This document shows positions 8,686 through 16,023 of a stretch of 34,976 bases of DNA, in pieces. The DNA comes from Clostridia bacterium (GTDB taxonomy: Bacteria > Bacillota > Clostridia > TANB77 > CAG-508): NCBI GenBank assembly GCA_017397545.1, contig JAFQIK010000033.1, positions 1 to 34,976 of the forward strand. Direction: 5' to 3'. The notes beneath the pieces were generated by a model, which saw only the letters and a program-made list of their open reading frames with translations, searched no databases and was not told where the DNA came from. Position 1 is the first letter of the stretch, and each line of letters starts with the position of its first letter. Position numbers and translations under genes: made by a program.

Positions 8686-10150
8686 TTATGTTTATTCTAT
8701 TATTTTTGTTTTGTAATTTAATTTTTTCAGCACGATAGGAATTGATATTATACTCACTTTTCCCATCAAATATTATATTTAATGACTTTTTATAATCTTT
8801 TTCGTTGTTATATTCTTCTATAACTAAACTTGCATTACATTCTTTTAAAGTTTCGAATGTAGTCATAAATCCTATACCTGTTCCACCACTATCCCTATGT
8901 GTTGTTGTACGTTCTAATCCAAGTTTTAATAATGTTTCTATTTCAAACTCTATACCTGTATCTAATATACGTATTTGATAAAACTCTTTTGTTTTACCCA
9001 TTATAACTTTAATTTTTCTGCTAGCACTATCACTTGAATTGATTGCAATAATTGCATCTGTTATATGGTCACCAAGTAATGTTTCTAGCTTATTTTTAGA
9101 TATATATTTTTGTACCATTTCAGAAATTTCACAATTTATTTCAAGCTCAAATTCTATATTGTTCTTAAGGGCTTCTATTTTCATATATTCTAATAAATTA
9201 TCTACACTAAATATATTTGTTTTGGGCAGAATATAATAATTATCAAATTCTTGTTTATATTCTTTAGATAAATTTTGCAATGAATCCAAAACATCAGAAT
9301 ACTCATTTGCAAATTCCTCATTAAAACTCAATTTGTTTCCCAAATTTGCTACTGCCCTTTCCATTGCAGAAAGTCTACGATTATATTTATGATTTATTTC
9401 TAATACATTCGACAATTCTAACTTTAAATTGCTTATAATTTCGTCTTTTTCTTTTAATTGTTCTTCTTGAATTTCTACTGTTCTATCTTTCATTTTATCT
9501 TTGTAGTATTTGGTGATGCTGTATCTAATCCAATAAATAGTAAATATTGTTGCTAATGCAATTGCTATAAAAAGTATTCTTTCAATTAATGTATTTTCTT
9601 CTATTGTTATTACAATACTTATAATAATAGTAATTAAACTTATTAATATTCCTATAACTTTCATTAATCTCATATTAATTCCATTTTTAAAAAAAGAAAA
9701 TCCATTCTTAAAGCGTTTTATTTTAAAGAAATAATATAATAAACTAAATTGTATAACACCTATAACACTATATTCTATAATATTATATTCCATTATATCT
9801 AAAGAAAGTATTTTCATTAGAAAAAAACTGATTATACTTGCAATAACAATAGCAATTATTGAAAACGAGCTTGAAATCATAACAATAGTTACAACATACA
9901 AAAAATCTATATTTATAACTATTGAAAGGAAAAAGGCATATAGTAAATAGTATATTGGGTATAAAAGTGAAATTTCTAAATAATTTCTTACTATGCTATA
10001 AGTCATCGCAAATAATATATTAAAAAATATTAATACTATTTTCAAACTTATTTTATCTACTCTTTGATTAGTTATCTTGAAAAAAGTATAAATAATACAA
10101 AAATTTACAAATAATAATTTTATAAAAGATATATACCAAGAAAATTTCAT
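8672..10150 (-). CDS. AgrC-like GHKL sensor histidine kinase
   Basis: A 492-residue protein. The N-terminal 200 residues form about six to seven transmembrane helices with almost no periplasmic loops, as in peptide-sensing AgrC/ComD-type kinases. A coiled coil (residues 218-255) leads to INHKYNRRLSAMER, the probable phospho-acceptor His. The ATPase domain shows ETLLGDHITDAIIAI at the N-box position, ILDTGIEFE (G1) and GGTGIGFMTTFE (G2). The N-box Asn that binds magnesium appears as Asp, which is unusual. ATG at 10150 has AAAGTGAT four bases upstream; ATG at 10168 is an alternative. It has its own promoter at 10181-10209. The Spo0A-like regulator at 11172 is the nearest candidate partner. Confidence 0.82.
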   Translation of the reverse strand: MKFSWYISFIKLLFVNFCIIYTFFKITNQRVDKISLKIVLIFFNILFAMTYSIVRNYLEISLLYPIYYLLYAFFLSIVINIDFLYVVTIVMISSSFSIIAIVIASIISFFLMKILSLDIMEYNIIEYSVIGVIQFSLLYYFFKIKRFKNGFSFFKNGINMRLMKVIGILISLITIIISIVITIEENTLIERILFIAIALATIFTIYWIRYSITKYYKDKMKDRTVEIQEEQLKEKDEIISNLKLELSNVLEINHKYNRRLSAMERAVANLGNKLSFNEEFANEYSDVLDSLQNLSKEYKQEFDNYYILPKTNIFSVDNLLEYMKIEALKNNIEFELEINCEISEMVQKYISKNKLETLLGDHITDAIIAINSSDSASRKIKVIMGKTKEFYQIRILDTGIEFEIETLLKLGLERTTTHRDSGGTGIGFMTTFETLKECNASLVIEEYNNEKDYKKSLNIIFDGKSEYNINSYRAEKIKLQNKNNRINIKKAI

Positions 10151-10180
10151 TATATCACTTTCTTTCATTTATTTTTTTAC

Positions 10181-10209
10181 ATTATATAAGATAACCTGTT
10201 TATAATCAA
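10181..10209 (-). promoter_or_regulatory. Promoter of the sensor kinase gene
   Basis: Minus strand TTGATT (10209-10204), 17-base spacer, TATAAT (10186-10181), about 31 bases before the kinase start. It separates the kinase from the transposase upstream. Confidence 0.65.
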
Positions 10210-10239
10210 CATTTTAATTCAATTACGTTTATTTACATA

Positions 10240-10722
10240 TCATTTAAAATATTTATCAGCATTCCAGTTCAAAGGATTATTTTTTATGTATTCTAATATT
10301 TTAATATATTCCTTTTCATTTCTAACTATATGTTCATAATAATTTCTTTGCCAAATTTTAGTTTTACATTCTTTGTTTGTAAATCGTTTTAGCGTTGATA
10401 TCAAAAATGGAATTGTTTCATTTGTAGGGGTCGGCGTCCTCGACGACCCGTTTTTATATATTATATTGCAAATCATATGCACATGATTTGGCATTATTAC
10501 ATAACTGTTTATACAAATATTTTCATATATACTGTTAATTGATTTCATATATTTTTCTACAACTTGTCCGTATTTAGATAAATCTATTTTATCCTCTTCT
10601 GATATTTTTCCTAACAAACACTTTCTATCTCTTGTGCAGATTGTTATGAAATACATTCCTTCTTGGCAATAATCATATTCTTTTATTCTTATCTCTTTTC
10701 TTTTTAATAAATTATTACTCAT
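10240..10722 (-). CDS. REP-associated tyrosine transposase (RAYT, Y1/IS200-like)
   Basis: A 160-residue Y1 transposase-like protein. The start RKEIRIKEYDYCQEGMYFITICT and the HUH motif VIMPNHVHMI near residue 75 match RAYTs, and WQRNYYEHIVRNEKEYIK near 125 supplies the single catalytic Tyr. RAYTs act on single-stranded REP hairpins and are usually single-copy domesticated genes. Residues 91-99 (NGSSRTPTP) are encoded by a REP palindrome inserted between the HUH and Tyr motifs. An identical palindrome in inverted orientation lies 69 bases upstream of the start. ATG at 10722 has no strong ribosome site. Other REP copies across the window fit this enzyme as their mobilizer. Confidence 0.88.
   Translation of the reverse strand: MSNNLLKRKEIRIKEYDYCQEGMYFITICTRDRKCLLGKISEEDKIDLSKYGQVVEKYMKSINSIYENICINSYVIMPNHVHMICNIIYKNGSSRTPTPTNETIPFLISTLKRFTNKECKTKIWQRNYYEHIVRNEKEYIKILEYIKNNPLNWNADKYFK
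10424..10450 (+). repeat. REP-like palindrome 4, inside RAYT coding sequence
   Basis: Starts GTAGGGGTC on the plus strand, the only copy in this orientation. It is the exact reverse complement, over 27 bases, of the copy at 10791-10817. It is read in frame as GSSRTPTP in the transposase. Confidence 0.9.
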
Positions 10723-10790
10723 AATTTTATTTTAACAATTTTATTTTACTAATTTTGTCGAAAAATGCTATTTAATAATTATTTCTATTT

Positions 10791-10817
10791 CGGGTCGTCG
10801 AGGACGCCGACCCCTAC
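10791..10817 (-). repeat. REP-like palindrome 5, upstream of RAYT
   Basis: CGGGTCGTCG through CGACCCCTAC; forms a perfect inverted pair with the copy inside the RAYT gene, 340 bases away. Confidence 0.9.
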
Positions 10818-10830
10818 ATTTTTTATAATA

Positions 10831-10868
10831 AAAATACTGCTAACATTTAAATTTGTTAACAGTATTTT
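10831..10868 (-). terminator. Terminator after the short peptide gene
   Basis: Arms AAAATACTGCTAACA and TGTTAACAGTATTTT (one mismatch) around an 8-base loop, T-rich on the minus strand. It ends 19 bases after the peptide stop codon. Confidence 0.7.
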
Positions 10869-10886
10869 ATTATGTATTTAATTTGC

Positions 10887-10934
10887 TTATACACCTAAAA
10901 TTTTTTTGATATAATCTATTAATTCATCCCACAT
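10887..10934 (-). CDS. 15-residue amphipathic peptide (candidate signal or PSM-like peptide)
   Basis: MWDELIDYIKKILGV, with AAAGGGGGG seven bases before ATG. The residues alternate so that Trp, Leu, Ile, Ile, Ile and Leu fall on one face of a helix, with Asp/Glu and two Lys on the other, like short phenol-soluble modulins. The frame is open upstream to 11096, but only this ATG has a ribosome site. It is a separate unit: one terminator precedes its leader (11103-11136) and one follows (10831-10868). It sits between a Spo0A-like regulator and an AgrC-type kinase, which suggests a signal or surface-active peptide. There is no family match I can name, and such a short reading frame could be fortuitous. 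Confidence 0.5.
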   Translation of the reverse strand: MWDELIDYIKKILGV

Positions 10935-10980
10935 TACAAATCCCCCCTTTCTATTAACATTTTTTAAAAGCAGATATGTT

Positions 10981-11096
10981 AATAAGAAAGGTGTATTCAT
11001 TGTTTGTTTAAGGAATTTTATTTTTTCATAACCTTTCTTATTGTATAAGGAAAAATATTGTGCCGGGGCACTTTTAAAGTCGATTTTCTTATACAA
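10981..11096 (-). promoter_or_regulatory. Structured leader with overlapping inverted repeats before the peptide gene
   Basis: Two inverted repeats share bases 11041-11042. AATAAGAAAGGT (10981-10992) pairs with ACCTTTCTTATT (11031-11042). TTGTATAAG (11041-11049) pairs with CTTATACAA (11088-11096) and encloses the GC-rich palindrome GTGCCGGGGCAC (11060-11071). The shared bases make the two pairings partly exclusive, as in RNA switches. No known riboswitch class was recognised. Confidence 0.45.
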
Positions 11097-11102
11097 TAAA
11101 AA

Positions 11103-11136
11103 AATACTACTTAAAGCTAATTCTTTAAGTAGTATT
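11103..11136 (-). terminator. Terminator of the Spo0A-like gene
   Basis: Perfect 14-base arms AATACTACTTAAAG and CTTTAAGTAGTATT around six bases, followed on the minus strand by TTTTTTTA. It lies 36 bases after the stop codon. Confidence 0.85.
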
Positions 11137-11171
11137 GTGATTTATAATATTTGAGGATATTTAATTAATTA

Positions 11172-11963
11172 TTACATTGTCTTTTTAATTTTATCTACAT
11201 AGTAGTAAATTAATTCTGTTGGAGTTGGTACACCTGTATTATAATTTACCGCTGCAGTATAATATTTTTGTAAGTCTTCTATTGAAGATTTTCTCCAAGC
11301 ATGTTCAATTGCTGTTTGTATAGAGCGTCCTATTGTACTATTTCCTTTCTTGTACGCTTTTGCTAAATATAAAAATACATTTTCTTTGTCTTGATTATTT
11401 TCTAATATATACATTATTGCATCATGTATATATTTTCTTCCTATTAGATGAGAACTAATTCCTACTAAGTTCAATTCTCTATTTATTCTATCAGATATTC
11501 TATTTCTATAATCATTTATTGTTTCTTCACATTTTACGTTATTAGTAATTCTATTCGTTTCTCTAGTTTTATTTAGTAACAAAATATTCTTTATTACTAG
11601 TTCTGGAGAATAATCGTTTTTTAGTTTATGAAATATTAAATCTGCTCCGTTTTTATGTGCATATGTATATACTGTTTTTGAAGATATATTTGTTGTTATA
11701 ACAATTATTGGTTTTATATCTGTTTGTGTATTTTTTATTTCTTCTAAAATCTCTAACCCAGAACCCTCTCCATCATTTAATTCTAAGTCTAATATAATTG
11801 CATCAGGAACATGTGTTTTTATATATTCTAATGCTTTAGTTGTAGAGTTTGCTATTCCTATTAATTTTACATCTTCCCTAGTATTTATATAGTTTTTCAT
11901 GATATTACAATCTTCTATATCATCTTCAACTATTAATATATTTATAAGTTTATTTTTACTCAT
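11172..11963 (-). CDS. Spo0A-like response regulator
   Basis: A 263-residue protein. The receiver domain (1-125) has acidic pocket VEDD, phospho-acceptor Asp in AIILDLELND near residue 58, and Lys in FHKLKND. The C-terminal 110 residues resemble the Spo0A DNA-binding domain: LVGISSHLIGRKYIHDAI, then STIGRSIQTAIEHAWRK (recognition helix region) and GVPTPTELIYYYVDKI. Compared with canonical Spo0A, the recognition helix reads GRSIQTAIEHAW instead of VERAIRHAIEVAW, so it may be a paralogue with altered DNA choice rather than the master sporulation regulator. ATG at 11963 follows AAAGGAG. It is divergent from an XRE gene across a shared inverted repeat. Confidence 0.85.
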   Translation of the reverse strand: MSKNKLINILIVEDDIEDCNIMKNYINTREDVKLIGIANSTTKALEYIKTHVPDAIILDLELNDGEGSGLEILEEIKNTQTDIKPIIVITTNISSKTVYTYAHKNGADLIFHKLKNDYSPELVIKNILLLNKTRETNRITNNVKCEETINDYRNRISDRINRELNLVGISSHLIGRKYIHDAIMYILENNQDKENVFLYLAKAYKKGNSTIGRSIQTAIEHAWRKSSIEDLQKYYTAAVNYNTGVPTPTELIYYYVDKIKKTM

Positions 11964-12063
11964 TAGTAATCTACTCCTTTATTTTCTAAACAAATATTTT
12001 AAAATATATCATGTTTTAATCACTTTTTCTACATGGATTTACTAATTACTCATTATTTCGTAT

Positions 12064-12088
12064 TTTTGTTACTCAATTAGTAACAAAA
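12064..12088. promoter_or_regulatory. Inverted repeat in the divergent Spo0A-like/XRE promoter region
   Basis: Perfect arms TTTTGTTACT and AGTAACAAAA around CAATT. Its place between divergent regulator genes suggests an operator, perhaps for the XRE protein itself. Confidence 0.5.
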
Positions 12089-12136
12089 TGTTCATATTAC
12101 AATTATAAATATATTAAATTTTAATAAGGAGTCTTT

Positions 12137-12458
12137 ATGAAGAAAGAAATTGGTAAAAGAATAACTGATATAAGAAATAAGTTAAATATGAAGAAAAATG
12201 AATTTGCAATTTTTTTGCGGTATCACACCTCAATACTTAGGTACAGTTGAAAGTGGAGAAAATTGTTTATCTGTCGAAAAAATAATTTTCTTATCACAAA
12301 AAGCAAATATATCTACAGATTATATTTTATTAGGAAAAGAAAGTATTATAGATACTGAACTAATAGAATCTGTAACAAATTTAAATGAATCTCAATTAGA
12401 AACAAGTTTTAATATTCTTAAACAAATTTTAGATTTGTTAAATAAAGAATGTAATTAG
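12137..12458 (+). pseudogene. XRE-family helix-turn-helix regulator, frameshifted at a T7 tract
   Basis: ATG at 12137 follows AAGGAGTCTTT and encodes KKEIGKRITDIRNKLNMKKNEFAIF, then the frame closes at a nearby stop. From about 12210 the second frame continues as CGITPQYLGTVESGENCLS and then ANISTDYILLGKE, the second half of an XRE HTH domain, ending at 12458. Removing one T from the seven at 12210-12216 restores a single 106-residue protein with a normal HTH and a C-terminal helix. Either the gene is broken, or the run is a slippage site, or it is a sequence error. It is divergent from the Spo0A-like gene and a candidate local regulator. Confidence 0.8.
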
Positions 12459-12463
12459 CATTT

Positions 12464-12539
12464 GGGCGACTACTACCTCCAGGGCATGTATTATCTGTAG
12501 CTCATTTCATTTCGCACAGCTAATAGATAGTCGCCCCTC
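12464..12539 (-). repeat. REP-like palindrome 6 with enlarged loop (degenerate)
   Basis: Arms GGGCGACTA and TAGTCGCCC match REP 3, but about 57 bases separate them, and the tail reads CTCG rather than CTAC. It lies between the XRE remnant and the nadE 3' end. It looks like a REP whose centre was expanded or invaded. Confidence 0.6.
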
Positions 12540-12555
12540 GTATTTTTTCTTTGTA

Positions 12556-13332
12556 TCATATATTAAAAATCGGTATTGGGTTTATTTTGTGCATAGATCT
12601 TTCATTTTTAATTTTAATTAAATTATCTGTTTGTTCATCTCCAGATGTTCCATTTAAAATAAACTCATCTATTTGCTCATATTTTATACCTAGTTCTTCT
12701 TCGTCTGTTTGTCCTTCCCAAAGGTCTGCAGATGGTTTTTTATTTATTATGCACTCTGGAACTTGTAAATATTTTGCAAGTATATATACTTCTCTTTTTG
12801 TAATCATTCCTAATGGATTTAAATCAGAAACTCCGTCTCCCCATTTTGTAGAATATCCTACTGTGCGTTCTGATAAATTGCTAGTTCCTATAACTAAAAG
12901 ATTGTTTATTTGTGCATACTGATATAAATATGTCATACGCATACGCGGTCTTATATTAGCTTTTGAAAGTTCTATATTTGTTTTGCTAGCATTTTTTAAA
13001 ATTTCAGAATTGCTTGGTATTTGAATCGCATCTACTGCTGGTTTTATATCAAATACGTGATAATCAAAGTGAAATTTATTTATTAATTCCATTGCATCTG
13101 AATAACTCTTTGAATTTGTCATATCATTTCCATATGGCATAAGTATTAAATGAGTATTTATACCAGCATTTTGGCATAGTCTTGCAACAACGCTGCAGTC
13201 TACTCCACTACTCATCCCTAATACAACACCATTTGTTTTTGCATTTTCTATATTTTCTTTAATCCAGCTTCCTATCTTTTTGCAGTACTCACTAACATTT
13301 TCTTCTGTAATTACAAAATTTTTATTTTCCAT
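12556..13332 (-). CDS. nadE: NAD+ synthetase (ammonia-dependent type)
   Basis: A 258-residue enzyme that amidates nicotinic acid adenine dinucleotide to NAD+ using ATP. The PP-loop is GMSSGVDCSVVARL near residue 40. NLSERTVGYSTKWGDGVSD and LNPLGMITKREVYILAKYL near 150-180 are the conserved NaAD/ATP-binding and dimer regions, and PSADLWEGQTDEEELG near 200 is the flexible lid loop. There is no glutaminase domain, so free ammonia is the expected donor. ATG at 13332 is preferred because GGAG lies six bases upstream; the earlier ATG at 13344 overlaps this site. It follows the frameshifted acetyltransferase gene by 16 bases, in an operon headed by the MEP genes. Confidence 0.93.
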   Translation of the reverse strand: MENKNFVITEENVSEYCKKIGSWIKENIENAKTNGVVLGMSSGVDCSVVARLCQNAGINTHLILMPYGNDMTNSKSYSDAMELINKFHFDYHVFDIKPAVDAIQIPSNSEILKNASKTNIELSKANIRPRMRMTYLYQYAQINNLLVIGTSNLSERTVGYSTKWGDGVSDLNPLGMITKREVYILAKYLQVPECIINKKPSADLWEGQTDEEELGIKYEQIDEFILNGTSGDEQTDNLIKIKNERSMHKINPIPIFNI

Positions 13333-13348
13333 TGTAATCTCCATTCTA

Positions 13349-14138
13349 TTAATTTTCTATATATGCCTCTCCTACCATTTTTTCTTCAAATCCCATATTT
13401 TTATACACTTGTTCTGTATAAAATCCTCTTTCTGTTTGAAGGCATACTTGATTTATACCAATTCTTCTTAAATCATTTATTATATATGACATTGTTTTTT
13501 TACATGCTCCGCATTTTTTGATATTTTCTATTGGTAGTAATATTATATATTACAGCTTTATCTTTGCAATATATAACAGTTGCTGTAGTTATTGCTTCAT
13601 TATCTTTTAAACCTAAATAATGTAAAACTTTATACTCTGTATTACTACTTTCTTTAAAACTTTCTTCTAATGCTACTCTATAACCTTCAGATAAACTTTC
13701 ATATGGTTCTTCTGGATTATCTCCTGAAAATCCATCCATAACTGCTTGCACAAATTTATCTTTTAAATCATTATCTACTTTGTATATATCAAAATCAATT
13801 TTGCTATTATATTCTTTAAATTTTTCTAAATTATCAATAGTCATCCATACATCTGTATATAGAAGATTTATATTGTTTTTATTTAACTCTTCTTTACTTT
13901 TGTTATTAATTAATGAAGTTATATATATCAATGGTTTTCTATTGTTATCTAACATTTCATTTTTTATTTGTTTCCACACTTTTTTAAAATCTACATTGTT
14001 ATTTTTTAAATATGCAAAATTCCAAAATTCATCATCTATAATATCACTTAAGAATATATCGTAATCATTTTTATTAATAATTCTTGATAAATATAATTCT
14101 AATTGTCCATTTAAATGTATATCTATAAAATCTTCCAT
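13349..14138 (-). pseudogene. GNAT-family acetyltransferase, frameshifted at an A6 tract
   Basis: ATG at 14138 (AGGAG upstream) opens a frame running to 13500. It ends in VIYNITTNRKYQKMRSM, where the acetyl-CoA binding loop should be. In the next frame the sequence continues as KCGACKKTMSYIINDLRRIG and then CLQTERGFYTEQVYKNMGFE, the typical GNAT C-terminal half, ending at 13351-13349. Dropping one A from the six at 13519-13514 (minus strand) gives one protein of about 262 residues with a divergent N-terminal domain. Substrate unknown. It lies between dxr and nadE in one transcription unit. Recent decay or an indel error are both possible. Confidence 0.75.
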
Positions 14139-14148
14139 ATGATTGCTC

Positions 14149-15291
14149 CTACATATTTATTATTTTTTCTGTCTCTTCTCTTACTTTTCTGTCCAATTCT
14201 AATATCTTTTCTATTGTGTCTAGTTTTTCTGGTTTATGCATTTCTAACATTTTTTCCATTATATTTGGTATATCTGTATATTTTATTTTTTCTTCTAAAA
14301 ATGCATTTACTAATACTTCGTCTGCTGCATTTAATACAACTTGATAGCTATGACCTTTTTTTATAGCTTCAAAAGCTAGTTTTAAGCACTTAAATTTTTC
14401 TAAATCTGGTTTTTCAAATTCAAGAGTTCTTACCTCAAATAAATCTAATTTTTCCAGATTGTTTTTTAATCTGTTAGGATAGTTTAATGCATAAGCTATT
14501 GGAATCTCCATAGATTTTGGTCCAATATTTGCCATAATTGTTCCATCTTCAAATTGTACCATTGAGTGTACTAAACTTTTTTTATGAACAACCACTTGTA
14601 TTTTTTCTGGTTCTACATCAAATAACCATTTTGCTTCTATTACTTCAAATCCTTTATTCATCATTGTAGCTGAATCTATTGTTACTTTTTTGCCCATGCT
14701 CCATGTTGGATGATTTAGAGCCTCATCTACTGTTATATTATCTGTTATTTCTTTATCAAAAAATGGTCCTCCAGAAGCGGTAAGTAATATTTTGTCTATT
14801 GGATTATTCTCTTCTCCATTTAAACATTGCATTATTGCACTATGTTCACTATCTACAGTAAGTAATGTAGCATTTTTTTCTTTTGCTGTATTTATAATTA
14901 ATTCTCCACCTGCAACTAAAACTTCTTTATTTGCAAGTGCTACTGTTTTACCATTTTTTATCATATTATATGTAGGTTCTAACCCTGCAATTCCAACAAG
15001 TGCAGATACTGCTATATCGTAATCTACTAAATTAGATATGTCTTTCATTCCTTGTTCCCCATGATATACATCTAAATCTTTAAATTTTGATTTTAAAATT
15101 TTGCTATTTTCTTCTGATTTGATATATACATGTTTAGGATTAAATTCATTTATCTGCTCTATTAATCTTTCTATATTATTTCCTGCAACTAATGTAACAG
15201 CTTCAAAAATTTCTGGATTATTTCTAACTATATTTAAAGTACTTGTTCCAATTGAACCAGTAGAACCAAATATTGCAATTCTTTTTTTCAT
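14149..15291 (-). CDS. dxr: 1-deoxy-D-xylulose 5-phosphate reductoisomerase
   Basis: A 380-residue enzyme of the MEP isoprenoid pathway that converts DXP to MEP with NADPH. GSTGSIGTSTL near residue 9 is the nucleotide-binding loop, ALANKEVLVAGG near 120 is conserved, and VDSEHSA near 145 and SATMMNKGFEVIEA near 205-220 carry metal and substrate ligands. NHPTWSMGKKVTIDS and VVHKKSLVHSMVQF are diagnostic. Full length. ATG at 15291 follows AAGGAGG. It lies downstream of ispD with a REP palindrome in the gap, and upstream of the GNAT gene by ten bases. Confidence 0.97.
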   Translation of the reverse strand: MKKRIAIFGSTGSIGTSTLNIVRNNPEIFEAVTLVAGNNIERLIEQINEFNPKHVYIKSEENSKILKSKFKDLDVYHGEQGMKDISNLVDYDIAVSALVGIAGLEPTYNMIKNGKTVALANKEVLVAGGELIINTAKEKNATLLTVDSEHSAIMQCLNGEENNPIDKILLTASGGPFFDKEITDNITVDEALNHPTWSMGKKVTIDSATMMNKGFEVIEAKWLFDVEPEKIQVVVHKKSLVHSMVQFEDGTIMANIGPKSMEIPIAYALNYPNRLKNNLEKLDLFEVRTLEFEKPDLEKFKCLKLAFEAIKKGHSYQVVLNAADEVLVNAFLEEKIKYTDIPNIMEKMLEMHKPEKLDTIEKILELDRKVREETEKIINM

Positions 15292-15306
15292 TTTATTCCT
15301 CCTTAG

Positions 15307-15333
15307 ACGGGTCGATGTGGCATCGACCCCTAC
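15307..15333 (-). repeat. REP-like palindrome 7
   Basis: Arms GGGTCGATG and CATCGACCC around TGG (one base shared), tail CTAC. Nearly identical to the copy at 31869-31895. It lies in the ispD-dxr gap. Confidence 0.8.
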
Positions 15334-15345
15334 AATTTTTCTATA

Positions 15346-16023
15346 TTATGCTAAAAACTCTCTTATTATATTAATATCCTCATATGTCGTAACCTTAATA
15401 TTAGTATAATCTCCCTCTATTATTTTAATTTTATAATCATCTTTTTCAAGAAGCATACAATCATCTGTTACTTCTGTATCTTTATATTTTTCGTGTAAAT
15501 TTAATAATATCTCTCTATTAAAACATTGTGGTGTTTGTATAACCCATGTGTTACTTCTTTTGGTTGTATTTATTACGATTCCATTATCATCTGTAATTTT
15601 TATTGTGTCTTTAGATTTTACACCTATTGTAACACCTTTAAAATTACTCATTTCTTCTATTGCATTATTTATATATTCTTGTTTTATTGCAGGTCTTGCG
15701 CCATCATGTATTATTACAATATCTGATATTGTATTTTTTATGGCATTATATACAGATTCTTGTCTTGAATTTCCACCAAGCACAATATTTATTTTTTTAG
15801 TTATATTTTCTTTATCTATTATTTGTTCTACTGTTTCTTTATCATCTTGCTTTATAACTACAATTATATTGTCAACATAATTATTTTTATTAAAAGCATT
15901 TATGCTATATGATAATATACTTTTACCATTTACAAGTTCAAAATTTTTATTTCTGTTTTGTCCAAATCTTGTACTATTTCCTGCAACTAATATTATTGCT
16001 GTTACTGTTTTATTTTCTATCAC
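15346..16023 (-). CDS. ispD: 2-C-methyl-D-erythritol 4-phosphate cytidylyltransferase
   Basis: A 225-residue enzyme that couples MEP to CTP, the step after Dxr. The N-terminus carries AIILVAGNSTRFGQNRNK, the nucleotidyltransferase loop with the Arg and Lys that bind CTP. IIHDGARPAI near residue 100 holds the metal Asp, and NTWVIQTPQCFNREILL near 150 and TDDCMLLE near 175 are typical. GTG at 16023 is chosen because AGGGAGG lies seven bases upstream. The GTG shares its first base with the last base of the ispE stop (TAGTG), so the two are translationally coupled. The frame is open further upstream but without a better start. Confidence 0.95.
   Translation of the reverse strand: MIENKTVTAIILVAGNSTRFGQNRNKNFELVNGKSILSYSINAFNKNNYVDNIIVVIKQDDKETVEQIIDKENITKKINIVLGGNSRQESVYNAIKNTISDIVIIHDGARPAIKQEYINNAIEEMSNFKGVTIGVKSKDTIKITDDNGIVINTTKRSNTWVIQTPQCFNREILLNLHEKYKDTEVTDDCMLLEKDDYKIKIIEGDYTNIKVTTYEDINIIREFLA

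Noticed and set aside
10756..10762. TGTCGAA, a match to the Spo0A binding box, upstream of RAYT
   Set aside because: A seven-base match is expected by chance in this length; another lies inside the kinase gene. No promoter context here.
10935..11096. Longer 69-residue frame containing the amphipathic peptide
   Set aside because: It would start at a TTG without ribosome site, inside a structured leader; only the last 15 codons have a proper start.
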